DNA of 5,306 nt, taken from Chitinophagaceae bacterium (GTDB lineage: Bacteria; Bacteroidota; Bacteroidia; Chitinophagales; Chitinophagaceae). The position numbers and the translations under genes are program-made. The stretch spans positions 1-5,306 of the forward strand of contig JAEUVW010000029.1 in the NCBI GenBank assembly GCA_016786525.1, given 5' to 3'. Shown piece by piece: positions 1-5,306 of this stretch; the stretch's first letter is position 1; every line of letters starts with the position of its first letter. The notes under the pieces are model-generated. The model was not told where the DNA came from, ran no database searches, and saw only the letters and a list, made by a program, of their open reading frames with translations.

Positions 1-2
1 TC

Positions 3-110
3 CTGTTCCCGCTGCTGCAGCCGCTGCATATCGTGTACATCGTTATGGCCGGTTTTTTGAGCAGGGTGGGGAAGTTTGAATGGAAACAACGGAGCAGCAG
101 CAATAAATAA
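3..110 (+). CDS. Probable family 2 glycosyltransferase, C-terminal end only (partial)
   Basis: Reading frame 3 is open from the window edge to a TAA at 108-110, giving 35 residues that begin LFPLLQPLHIVYIVMAGFLS and end in a basic tail (KFEWKQRSSSNK). About 19 hydrophobic residues followed by a short Lys/Arg-rich cytoplasmic tail with a G-K-[FY]-x-W-K pattern resemble the C-terminus of membrane-anchored GT2 glycosyltransferases common in Bacteroidota, which move sugars from nucleotide donors to lipid or polysaccharide acceptors at the inner membrane. The catalytic domain lies outside the window, so the family call rests on the tail and on context. The stop is 10 bases before the ATG of the next gene, suggesting co-transcription. 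Another multi-pass membrane protein is a possible alternative. Confidence 0.55.
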   Translation: MFPLLQPLHIVYIVMAGFLSRVGKFEWKQRSSSNK

Positions 111-120
111 ACAAGAGCTT

Positions 121-528
121 ATGCGCAAAGCAGTTTTTATCGGTTTGGTCGTGCTGTTGCTGGCATTGACCGGTTATGTCTATTGGTTTTACTACCGCTC
201 CTACGGCGAGGGTTTCCGGGAAGGTTACTTTCAAAAATTTGCCCGGAAAGGAAATGTGTTCAAATCTTATGAAGGCGAGTTGGTACAGGAAGGTTTCGGC
301 AATCGTAAAAAAAACAAGAGCACGGGCTTCTCGGCAGACTATTTTTATTTTTCCGTAGTCGATGAGCGGGTGGCCGATTCGCTGGAAAAATGCATTGGCA
401 AAATGGTAAAACTGCATTACACCCAATACCTGCGGTCCCTGCCCTGGAGGGGGGATAATTACAACGGCAGAAATGAGGAGCCGGGCCAGTACATTGTAGA
501 CCGCATCGAGCTGGTAAAGGAATACTAA
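121..528 (+). CDS. Small single-pass membrane protein, Bacteroidota family of unknown function
   Basis: This 135-residue protein has one hydrophobic helix at about residues 4-24, then an aromatic linker (YWFYYRSYGEGFREGY) and a soluble domain containing KGNVFKSYEGEL (43-54), FSVVDERVADSL (77-88), VKLHYTQY (96-103), LPWRGD (107-112) and YIVDRIEL (124-131). I recognise this pattern from a widespread Bacteroidota family usually labelled hypothetical, or labelled 6-phosphogluconate dehydrogenase by error propagation. Nothing here supports that enzyme: there is no Rossmann glycine motif and the length is far too short. I chose ATG at 121 because it lies 10 bases after the upstream stop and places the helix at the N-terminus. 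The in-frame TTG at 76 would overlap the previous gene. The helix has no evident cleavage site, so the domain is probably anchored and periplasmic, a topology I infer. Its function is unknown. Confidence 0.85.
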   Translation: MRKAVFIGLVVLLLALTGYVYWFYYRSYGEGFREGYFQKFARKGNVFKSYEGELVQEGFGNRKKNKSTGFSADYFYFSVVDERVADSLEKCIGKMVKLHYTQYLRSLPWRGDNYNGRNEEPGQYIVDRIELVKEY

Positions 529-532
529 AAGC

Positions 533-559
533 AAAGGCAGGATCATCGATCCTGCCTTT
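533..559 (+). terminator. Rho-independent terminator after the + strand gene pair
   Basis: A perfect 12-bp inverted repeat, aaaggcaggatc (533-544) and gatcctgccttt (548-559), surrounds a 3-base loop and starts 4 bases after the stop codon at 528. The leading A run and trailing T run are built into the stem. On the opposite strand the same hairpin is followed by a T-rich stretch, so it could also act on transcripts arriving from the - strand aminotransferase gene. Confidence 0.8.
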
Positions 560-560
560 A

Positions 561-617
561 TGCTCTAACCCATCAGGTTTTCAAAATTGTCTTTGTGCTC
601 TAAACCTATAAGGTTTT
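561..617. repeat. Imperfect direct repeat of a tgctctaa...aggtttt unit
   Basis: The stretch 561-581 (tgctctaacccatcaggtttt) and the stretch 596-617 share an identical first eight bases (tgctctaa) and an identical last six (ggtttt); the six or seven bases between differ by a few substitutions and one indel. In each unit an AACC-type half faces a GGTT-type half, so each is itself a small palindrome, degenerate in the first copy. It lies between converging genes and has no coding potential. It could be a duplicated terminator-type palindrome that has decayed, or two members of a dispersed palindrome family. Confidence 0.5.
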
Positions 618-634
618 TAAAACCTTATAGGTTT
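602..634 (-). terminator. Double palindrome downstream of the aminotransferase, probable terminator
   Basis: The arms aaacctataaggtttt (602-617) and aaaaccttataggttt (619-634) are perfect reverse complements over 16 bases around a single central base. Each arm is also a palindrome (aaacct-ata-aggttt and aaacct-tat-aggttt), so the element can fold as one long hairpin or two short ones. It begins 7 bases after the stop codon of the - strand aminotransferase (641-643), the place expected for its terminator. The stem is AT-rich and the following T run is short, so strength is uncertain. From memory, similar palindromes are scattered between genes in Bacteroidota genomes. Confidence 0.6.
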
Positions 635-640
635 CATTGT

Positions 641-1831
641 TTACTGCAATAACTCCAGTGCATAGCGCATACGCTTGATCGCTTCGATCAGGTTGTCCAT
701 TGAAGTCGCGAATGAAATACGCACATTATTCGGGCTGCCGAAAGCCGCCCCGTCTACTACGGTAACGTGGCCGGTGTGCAGCAGGTACATGGTCATATCG
801 TCTGAGTTCCGGATAAGGATGTCGCCGTTTTTCTTACCGAAGAAAGAGCTGATATCCGGGAAGGCATAGAAGGCGCCCTGCGGATTATTGATCTTTATCC
901 CCGGTATGCGTGCCAGGTTCTTAATCACGTATTCTTTTCGCTCCTTAAAAGCCTCCACCATTTTCATGCTGGGCTCCAGGTCTCCCAGCAGCGCCGCAAT
1001 GGCGGCCCTTTGGGCGATAGAATTGGTGCCTGATGTAAATTGGGATTGCAGTTTATCGCAGGCCTGCACCAGTTCTTTATTGGCCGCCATATAGCCCAGG
1101 CGCCAGCCGGTCATTGCGAAGCCTTTGGAAAAGCCATTCACCAGCAAGACCCTGTCTTTGATGCTGTCAAACTGGGCAATGCTTTCATGCTTGCCGACAT
1201 AGTTGATGTACTCGTAGATCTCATCGCTGATGATAGAGATAGCGGGGTAACGTTCAAATACGGCTGCCAGTGCGGCCAGCTCTTCTTTGCTGTACACGCT
1301 GCCGGTAGGGTTGCAGGGTGAAGAAAAAACGAAGAGGCGCGTTTTCGGTGTGATCGCGGCTTCAAGCATTTCTGCGGAAATCTTATAGTCACTTTCAATA
1401 CCGCATTCCACAAATACCGGGATGCCTTCGCTCAGCCTGACCTGGCTGGCATAGGTTACCCAGTACGGTGTAGGGATAATGGCCTCGTCGCCGGGGTTGA
1501 CCAGGCTCAGTATGGCATTTTCGAGTGCTTGTTTGGCTCCCGTGGAGACAATGATGTTTTCCGGTTTGTAATCAAGGTTATTATCCCGCTTCAGTTTGGT
1601 GCAGATGGCTTCACGCAGTTCCGGTATGCCCACTACGGGCGTGTACTTTGTATAGCCCTGTTCCATGGCTTTTACCGCTGCGTCACAGATATGCTGCGGG
1701 GTGCGGAAGTCAGGCTCGCCAAGGCTGAGGTCTATGATGTCCAGGCCCTGTGCTTTTAACTCCCGGCTGAGCTTAGCCATTTTTATCGTCTGGGGTTCGG
1801 ATATCCTGTTGAGTCTGTCGGCTAATTGCAT
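641..1831 (-). CDS. aspC: PLP-dependent aspartate-type aminotransferase, class I
   Basis: A 396-residue fold-type I aminotransferase, full length for the family. Enzymes of this type move the amino group of aspartate or related amino acids to 2-oxoglutarate in the cytoplasm. Visible signature parts are the N-terminal SLGEPDFRTP (36-45), STGAKQA (96-102), PYW (122-124), the N174-P-T-G segment, S-D203-E-I-Y206 that contacts the cofactor ring, the SK236GFAMTGWRLGY block with the Schiff-base lysine K236 and phosphate-binding R244, and VR371ISFA whose arginine should hold the substrate carboxylate. The SKxxxMTGWRxGY form and length indicate subgroup I-gamma (Thermus-like) rather than the E. coli AspC subgroup, so the symbol is used loosely. 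K100 sits where Thermus-type enzymes use a lysine to recognise acidic substrates. Substrate choice within the subgroup (aspartate, prephenate, others) cannot be fixed by eye. It starts 33 bases after the receiver gene, probably in one operon. Confidence 0.93.
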   Translation of the reverse strand: MQLADRLNRISEPQTIKMAKLSRELKAQGLDIIDLSLGEPDFRTPQHICDAAVKAMEQGYTKYTPVVGIPELREAICTKLKRDNNLDYKPENIIVSTGAKQALENAILSLVNPGDEAIIPTPYWVTYASQVRLSEGIPVFVECGIESDYKISAEMLEAAITPKTRLFVFSSPCNPTGSVYSKEELAALAAVFERYPAISIISDEIYEYINYVGKHESIAQFDSIKDRVLLVNGFSKGFAMTGWRLGYMAANKELVQACDKLQSQFTSGTNSIAQRAAIAALLGDLEPSMKMVEAFKERKEYVIKNLARIPGIKINNPQGAFYAFPDISSFFGKKNGDILIRNSDDMTMYLLHTGHVTVVDGAAFGSPNNVRISFATSMDNLIEAIKRMRYALELLQ

Positions 1832-1864
1832 TACGATCGAATAAAAAGTAGTGTGATTGATAAC

Positions 1865-2371
1865 TTACAGCCTGGGGCCATTCGTTAGCAATAATACGCT
1901 TAAAATGATAATGCAGATCATAGCAATAATTAAAAATCTGATGCTCTTCCGCGAAGACTCGTAAGCGAATTTGGATTCTTCAAATTCGTTGATGCGTTTC
2001 AGGGTATTTTCCATACGGGCAAAGGCGGTTTCTCCTTTGACGATATAGTCGTAAGCGCCGTATTTCATACTATCTACTGCTACCTGTATCTTATCCTGCC
2101 CGCTGACCATAATGACCTGTGTCTTTGGGTTGCGCTCCTTGATTTCGCGCAGGATCTGTACCCCGTTTTTGGCTGCTGTATTGTGCGCATTCAGGTGATA
2201 ATCCAGGATCACGATTTCAGGATTCAGGCGCATATTGTTCAACGCTTCCTCCCCGTTGTCGTAGAGGTTGAATGTGTAATTAAAACGCTCGGCGAGATAG
2301 TCTTTTAACATCTCGTTCTGGATCGGTTCATCATCTACAAGGAAGACTGTTGGGGTTGCGTTGCTTGCCAT
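1865..2371 (-). CDS. Stand-alone response regulator receiver with C-terminal membrane anchor
   Basis: A 168-residue protein. Residues about 7-128 form a CheY-like receiver: acidic pair D13-D14, phospho-acceptor D57 in VILDYHL, switch serine S90 in MVSGQD, and conserved lysine K112 in YIVKGE. An extended loop (NAHNTAAKNG, 61-70) follows the phosphorylation site. No DNA-binding or enzymatic output domain is present. After a short Glu/Lys/Arg-rich, probably helical linker comes R-K-S-I-R (141-145) and a hydrophobic run of about 18 residues (146-163), ending TNGPRL. The basic residues before the run and the short tail predict a tail anchor with the receiver in the cytoplasm. No cognate kinase is adjacent; the closest is the hybrid kinase at 4164-5306, separated by two genes. 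ATG 2371 is preceded by A-rich sequence with no Shine-Dalgarno, and I found no convincing promoter match. Receiver assignment is firm; membrane anchoring is predicted. Confidence 0.9.
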   Translation of the reverse strand: MASNATPTVFLVDDEPIQNEMLKDYLAERFNYTFNLYDNGEEALNNMRLNPEIVILDYHLNAHNTAAKNGVQILREIKERNPKTQVIMVSGQDKIQVAVDSMKYGAYDYIVKGETAFARMENTLKRINEFEESKFAYESSRKSIRFLIIAMICIIILSVLLLTNGPRL

Positions 2372-2460
2372 ATGTTTTATTTTTTATCGGGTTAAGAATT
2401 TGCCCCTGCAAGTTATTGCGAAAAAACTTAAAGTGGAAGTTATGGTGATTTTTTAATTGT

Positions 2461-2488
2461 ATCGGCGGGGCAAGCCTGTATTGCCGAT
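2461..2488 (-). promoter_or_regulatory. Possible leader stem-loop upstream of the receiver gene
   Basis: The arms atcggc (2461-2466) and gccgat (2483-2488) are perfect complements around 16 bases. A competing stem, ggcaa (2469-2473) with ttgcc (2481-2485), overlaps the right arm, so the two folds exclude each other. It lies about 90 bases upstream of the receiver start. Neither strand has a T run directly after it, so it is not an ordinary terminator. It may be chance, an operator or a leader structure. The rest of the 259-base gap at 2372-2630 holds the terminator of the upstream gene and otherwise nothing recognisable. Confidence 0.25.
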
Positions 2489-2559
2489 GTCATATCTCGC
2501 TTTTGTCCTGCAACAGGCATCCGGAAGAACCACAACAGATTTCTTCTGAATGACAAGGC

Positions 2560-2593
2560 AAAAAAGTGCGATGACGGGATCATGATGCGCACT
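2560..2593 (-). terminator. Rho-independent terminator after the beta-barrel gene
   Basis: Read on the - strand, agtgcg (2593-2588) pairs with cgcact (2570-2565). A second helix inside it (atga with tcat, 2583-2580 and 2574-2571) has a small bulge, and the hairpin is followed by six T residues (2565-2560). The structure begins about 38 bases after the stop codon of the gene ending at 2631. It separates that gene from the receiver-aminotransferase unit. Confidence 0.65.
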
Positions 2594-2630
2594 GTTCTTT
2601 TGAAGCGTATATGGCAATTCTACCTCTGGG

Positions 2631-3332
2631 TTATTGGGTATAAAAGCATCCCCCGATTTTTATGCCAAGGATCGGGGAAAGATAATATTGATGTACCTGC
2701 TGCTGCCCTAAAGGGGGAACCCCGCTAATCGGTGGTATGCCCGGATTGCTGGGCCTGCTGTAGTAGGTATTGTACGTACGAAATCTTGTCCTGAATCCGA
2801 GCCCGCAGAAAAAATCAAGTACAACGTATTTGAAAACAATGCACTCTTTACCAATGATAAAATCAGCCCCGTAGAGATGCGCCTGCTCGTTTGCCCTTCT
2901 GAAATCGGACCCGCCTTTATCCCAACCATCATAGAAGGCAGCGGTGTCGTAGTGCAGGTTTTTGTAGAGCAGGGAAAGCTGGAGATAAGTCCTTGCCATT
3001 GACCGGGGATAATATTTGGCATTGAGTTTTATCGCTATGCCCTCATATACCCTCCCGGGATATTTGTCATGATTTCTGATCAGCCTGTGATTACTGTATT
3101 TTTTGCTGGAATCCACAAGCGCAAAGGATGCACCCATCGCCCAACGAGGATTAAACTTCCATTCGATACCTAAGTTTTTTTCATTCAGGCCATCAAGGAT
3201 GACATCCGTTGCTATGGTAAAACGCTTCAAAAAGCGTGCAGAGTCTGCCTGGGCAAAGGACGGTGCAGCGAAACCAATAAAACCGGGTAGCAATAAAATT
3301 GCTGTTATCGGTTGGGGTATTCTTCCTTTCAT
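2631..3332 (-). CDS. Putative outer-membrane beta-barrel protein, function unknown
   Basis: A 233-residue protein with a Sec signal peptide: basic MKGR start, hydrophobic core at about 10-24 and a probable cut after A27 (S-F-A) or A29 (A-Q-A). The mature part has alternating amphipathic stretches rich in aromatic and charged residues, such as LGIEWKFNPRWAMGASFALV, IAIKLNAKYYPR, RTYLQLSLLYKNL, CGLGFRTRFRTYNTYY and LSPILGIKIGGCF. These look like transmembrane beta-strands of a small 8- to 10-strand barrel, comparable to the DUF3575-like proteins frequent in Bacteroidota. A Pro/Gly-rich segment with a near-repeat (GIPPISGVPPLG, 198-209) precedes the last strand and is probably an exposed loop. 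The protein ends CFYTQ rather than on an aromatic residue, a small departure from the usual barrel C-terminus. Start ATG 3332 places the signal peptide correctly. The lipoprotein gene ends 70 bases upstream on the same strand. No specific function can be assigned. Confidence 0.75.
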   Translation of the reverse strand: MKGRIPQPITAILLLPGFIGFAAPSFAQADSARFLKRFTIATDVILDGLNEKNLGIEWKFNPRWAMGASFALVDSSKKYSNHRLIRNHDKYPGRVYEGIAIKLNAKYYPRSMARTYLQLSLLYKNLHYDTAAFYDGWDKGGSDFRRANEQAHLYGADFIIGKECIVFKYVVLDFFCGLGFRTRFRTYNTYYSRPSNPGIPPISGVPPLGQQQVHQYYLSPILGIKIGGCFYTQ

Positions 3333-3402
3333 GCAATAAGTCTACGAATAAAGTTTCAGCCCCGATGCTCCCTGTATTGTGTACCGGGTACGGTATCTCT
3401 GT

Positions 3403-4092
3403 TTAGCGGTGCGTAAATTTATAAACGTTTGTGCCGGCTGAAGAAGTTTCGTGTATTTCGATATAGGCGGGGTTTGTAGTGAAGGTTCCCGTATAGGTGT
3501 AGCCAGCGTTCGGGGCGATGGTCAAAGTCTGCTCAGCGCAATTCAGGTCCAGGACAATAGGGTCCCCCGAATCGTCAGGAGTAAGATAAATCCTGTTGGG
3601 TTTATCTGTCTTGATGCTGGCAGAGGCATTGCTAAACGTACCGACCAGCTTCCCATCCACATATGCTTCCCCGGTATAAGCCCCTACCATCGGTTTGCCG
3701 CAGTCATCAACAACAATAAGGTTCATGCCTACTGTTTTTACTTTCCCGGCAGCAGTGGTTGCCACTACCTGCAGGGGATAAGATCCGGCATTTACTTTAC
3801 CTGAATGGGTAAATTCAAGCGTAGTGGCAAAAGTAGGGGTGCCGCTTGTCGCAGCAAATGTTCCTTTCATACCGGCAGGAAGCCCGGAGAGCGTAAGGTC
3901 AATTTTTTCCTGCGGGCCGGACACCAGGGTAAAGGCCAGGGGCAGGTATGCTTTTTCATATTTGTAGCTGAGGTCGCTTACGCCATTAATGGTAAAATCC
4001 ATTGCAGGAGGGGTGCTGGTTTCTTTTTCGGATTTGGAACATCCGGAAAGGATCAAACAAGCCAGGTTTAACAACAGGAAAATTTTCTTCAT
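3403..4092 (-). CDS. Secreted lipoprotein with putative Ig-like N-terminal part, function unknown
   Basis: A 229-residue protein with a lipoprotein signal peptide, MKKIFLLLNLACLILSGC, in which the lipobox LSGC gives cysteine C18 as the lipidated first mature residue. The following SKSEKETSTPP is a short polar tether. Residues about 30-128 are beta-rich, with phrases such as IDLTLSGLPAGMKGTFAATSGTPTF and NAGSYPLQVVATTAAGKVKTVGMNLIVV. These are typical of bacterial Ig-like or cadherin-like domains of the kind that contain LSGLPxG. A second part (about 131-229) starts DDCGKPMVGAYTGEAYV and contains Y-T-Y-T-G-T-F strands; C131 and C185 could form a disulphide. It probably sits in the outer membrane, facing the periplasm or the surface; the charged residues after the cysteine could affect sorting, but I cannot decide which. 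No enzyme motif is visible. It may share a transcript with the barrel gene 70 bases downstream, since no clear terminator lies between them. Confidence 0.82.
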   Translation of the reverse strand: MKKIFLLLNLACLILSGCSKSEKETSTPPAMDFTINGVSDLSYKYEKAYLPLAFTLVSGPQEKIDLTLSGLPAGMKGTFAATSGTPTFATTLEFTHSGKVNAGSYPLQVVATTAAGKVKTVGMNLIVVDDCGKPMVGAYTGEAYVDGKLVGTFSNASASIKTDKPNRIYLTPDDSGDPIVLDLNCAEQTLTIAPNAGYTYTGTFTTNPAYIEIHETSSAGTNVYKFTHR

Positions 4093-4133
4093 GGTATGAT
4101 TTTGTTTAAAAATAATCGTTTAATCCATTTTAT

Positions 4134-4173
4134 AAAAGCAGCGCATGCCTTATGGTGGCTTTCCTAGCGCTGC
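4134..4173 (-). terminator. Probable terminator overlapping the stop codon of the hybrid kinase
   Basis: Read on the - strand, gcagcgc (4173-4167) pairs with gcgctgc (4144-4138). A weaker inner gcc/ggc pairing lies between, and the stem is followed by TTTT (4137-4134). The left arm covers the last codons of the kinase, and the TAG at 4166-4164 lies just inside the hairpin. This would separate the kinase from the lipoprotein gene starting at 4092. The long, poorly paired interior makes it less certain than the other terminators. Confidence 0.5.
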
Positions 4174-5306
4174 ATATATTCTTTCAGTTCGGCAAAGGCT
4201 TTATGGCAGACCTTTTCCACATGCGCTACCAGTTCCGGTACCCATTGGTAATGTGCCGTTTCCCCTGCACTTTGTTCCAGCATAAAGACATTGCTCACAT
4301 CTTCACTGACACCCATGTAGGAAAGCTGGGGTTTCAGGGAATGGGCGGCGATCTTGATCATGCCGAAATCCTGCTTGTTCAGGCCTTCATGCAATTGGGC
4401 CAGCAATTTCGGGGCATTGTCCAGGAACATCCGGATGTATTTGTCCTGCTTGGCCACATCTTTGCTGGTAAACTGCTGCAGAAAATTCATGTCCGTTACT
4501 TTGTCGGGTATGCTGCGCTGCTGCTTTTGCGGGGCTTGCTTTTCTTCGGTTGCCGGAACAGGGCTTGCACCCAGCAAGGTGGCCATTTTATTCAGCAGTT
4601 CGCCCTGTTCAAAAGGTTTGGAAACATACGCATCCATGCCGATCTGGAAATAGGTGCGTACATCTTCAGCCATCACGTTCGCTGTCATGGCGATGATCTT
4701 CGTGCGGCTTTTCGGGCCTTCCATGGCCCGTACAATTTTTGTGGCTTCCATACCATCCATTACCGGCATGCGGATATCCATCAACACCAGGTCATAGTTG
4801 TTGGCCTTTATCTTTTCTACCGCTTCAGCCCCGTTTTCCGCTACATCGATCCTGATGCCGGGAGCCAGTGATTTCAATGTGTCTATGGCCACCAGTTGGT
4901 TGAATTCGTTGTCTTCAGCCAGCAATACGTAGGCTTTGGAGAGCAGCGCACCCAGGTTTTTATCAGCTTCTTTTTTATGATGGTTTTCCTTTTTGAGCGC
5001 TTTGGCGAAGGGGATCTGCACGGTAAAGCAACTGCCTTTGCCCAGCTCGCTGCTGACAGAGATGCTGCCCTTCATCAGTTCGGTCAGTTGTTTTGAAATC
5101 GCCAGCCCCAGCCCCGTACCGCCGAACCTGCGGGTCGTATCAGAGCTGGCTTGTGTAAAGCTCTCAAACATCTGTTTCCGGTATTCTTCATCGATGCCGA
5201 TGCCGGTATCGGTGATGTCGAAGCGTACGGTAAATTTATTGTTGGTGGTGCTGAGCAGGGAGACATCGAGCGCCACATAGCCTTTGTCGGTAAATTTGAT
5301 CGCGTT
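4164..5306 (-). CDS. Hybrid sensor histidine kinase, C-terminal part: ATPase, receiver, Hpt (partial)
   Basis: The frame stays open to the window edge, so 380 residues are visible and the gene continues beyond 5306; the GTG at 5276-5274 is internal, not a start. Numbering from the edge, the fragment begins in the N box of the HATPase domain (NAIKFTDKG, 1-9), then DTGIGI (33-38, G1), FESFTQ (48-52 region, F box) and GGTGLGLAIS (62-71, G2), ending near IPF (98-100). After a basic linker comes a receiver (about 126-246): E131-D132, phospho-acceptor D177 in LMDIRMPVMDG, T208 in MTAN and K230 in VSKPF. A Gln/Pro-rich linker (about 247-268) leads to an Hpt domain with H322 in AAHSLKPQLSYMG. This layout supports a His-Asp-His relay handing phosphate to a separate receiver protein. 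The sensory, membrane and dimerisation parts lie outside the window, so the stimulus is unknown. All catalytic residues of the visible domains are present. Confidence 0.95.
   Translation of the reverse strand, partial: NAIKFTDKGYVALDVSLLSTTNNKFTVRFDITDTGIGIDEEYRKQMFESFTQASSDTTRRFGGTGLGLAISKQLTELMKGSISVSSELGKGSCFTVQIPFAKALKKENHHKKEADKNLGALLSKAYVLLAEDNEFNQLVAIDTLKSLAPGIRIDVAENGAEAVEKIKANNYDLVLMDIRMPVMDGMEATKIVRAMEGPKSRTKIIAMTANVMAEDVRTYFQIGMDAYVSKPFEQGELLNKMATLLGASPVPATEEKQAPQKQQRSIPDKVTDMNFLQQFTSKDVAKQDKYIRMFLDNAPKLLAQLHEGLNKQDFGMIKIAAHSLKPQLSYMGVSEDVSNVFMLEQSAGETAHYQWVPELVAHVEKVCHKAFAELKEYMQR

Noticed and set aside
76..120. TTG at 76 as start of the small membrane protein
   Set aside because: It would overlap the end of the preceding frame by 35 bases and add a 15-residue polar extension before the membrane helix. 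ATG 121 fits the spacing and family pattern better.
43..546. A 167-codon open frame on the - strand opposite the small membrane protein gene
   Set aside because: It lies antisense to the 121-528 gene, whose protein matches a recognisable family, and overlaps the terminator hairpin. Its hydrophobic composition mirrors the sense codons.
2372..2460. A Bacteroidota-type promoter (TAnnTTTG with an upstream TTTG) before the receiver gene
   Set aside because: A TAAGTTTT close to the -7 consensus exists on the - strand, but no -33 element lies at the right distance, so it is not reported as a feature.
2440..2583. A 47-codon open frame on the - strand in the gap before the receiver gene
   Set aside because: Its ATG lies inside the terminator hairpin of the upstream gene. 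The peptide has no recognisable features and there is no supporting start signal.
3381..3395. A gtacc/ggtac inverted repeat between the lipoprotein and barrel genes as a terminator
   Set aside because: The arms are only 5 bases with a 1-base loop and no T run follows, so it is too weak to call.
4152..4871. A 239-codon open frame on the + strand opposite the hybrid kinase
   Set aside because: The - strand protein carries complete receiver and Hpt motifs across this span. The + strand translation is His/Cys/Phe-rich with no recognisable domain, as expected of an antisense shadow.
5274..5276. GTG as the start of the kinase gene
   Set aside because: The frame continues upstream to the window edge and encodes the N box (NAIKFT) of the ATPase domain, so this codon is an internal valine.

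Overview
The window looks like chromosomal DNA of a Bacteroidota bacterium, most probably a Chitinophagaceae-type member. Three things point there: none of the five visible starts has a recognisable Shine-Dalgarno sequence, several proteins are of types typical of that phylum, and the SGC lipobox is followed by a Ser/Lys-rich segment. This is inference from protein style; no marker gene is present.

Left side, + strand: the window opens in the last 35 codons of what is probably a membrane-anchored family 2 glycosyltransferase. Ten bases later comes a 135-residue protein with one N-terminal membrane helix, from a small Bacteroidota family of unknown role. Transcription is closed by a perfect 12-bp hairpin. 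This gene pair converges on the long - strand block, and the 112-base convergence zone carries several stacked palindromes.

Rest of the window, all - strand, read from right to left: (1) the C-terminal 380 residues of a hybrid sensor histidine kinase (ATPase domain, receiver, Hpt), cut by the window edge; (2) a secreted lipoprotein of unknown function with a beta-rich, possibly Ig-like, N-terminal part; (3) a signal-peptide protein that is probably a small outer-membrane beta-barrel; (4) a receiver-domain protein with no DNA-binding output but a C-terminal membrane helix; (5) a class I aminotransferase of the aspartate aminotransferase I-gamma type. Probable Rho-independent terminators follow the kinase (overlapping its stop codon) and the barrel gene. 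The block therefore seems to be three transcription units: kinase; lipoprotein with barrel; receiver with aminotransferase.

The most unusual item is the tail-anchored stand-alone receiver, 33 bases upstream of a metabolic aminotransferase. A phosphorelay from the nearby Hpt-ending kinase to this receiver is conceivable but unproven. Most of the window is ordinary, and I do not see a convincing new defence, mobile or RNA-guided system. No tRNA, rRNA, CRISPR array, insertion sequence or integration site was recognised, and no stretch above 300 bases lacks a gene.
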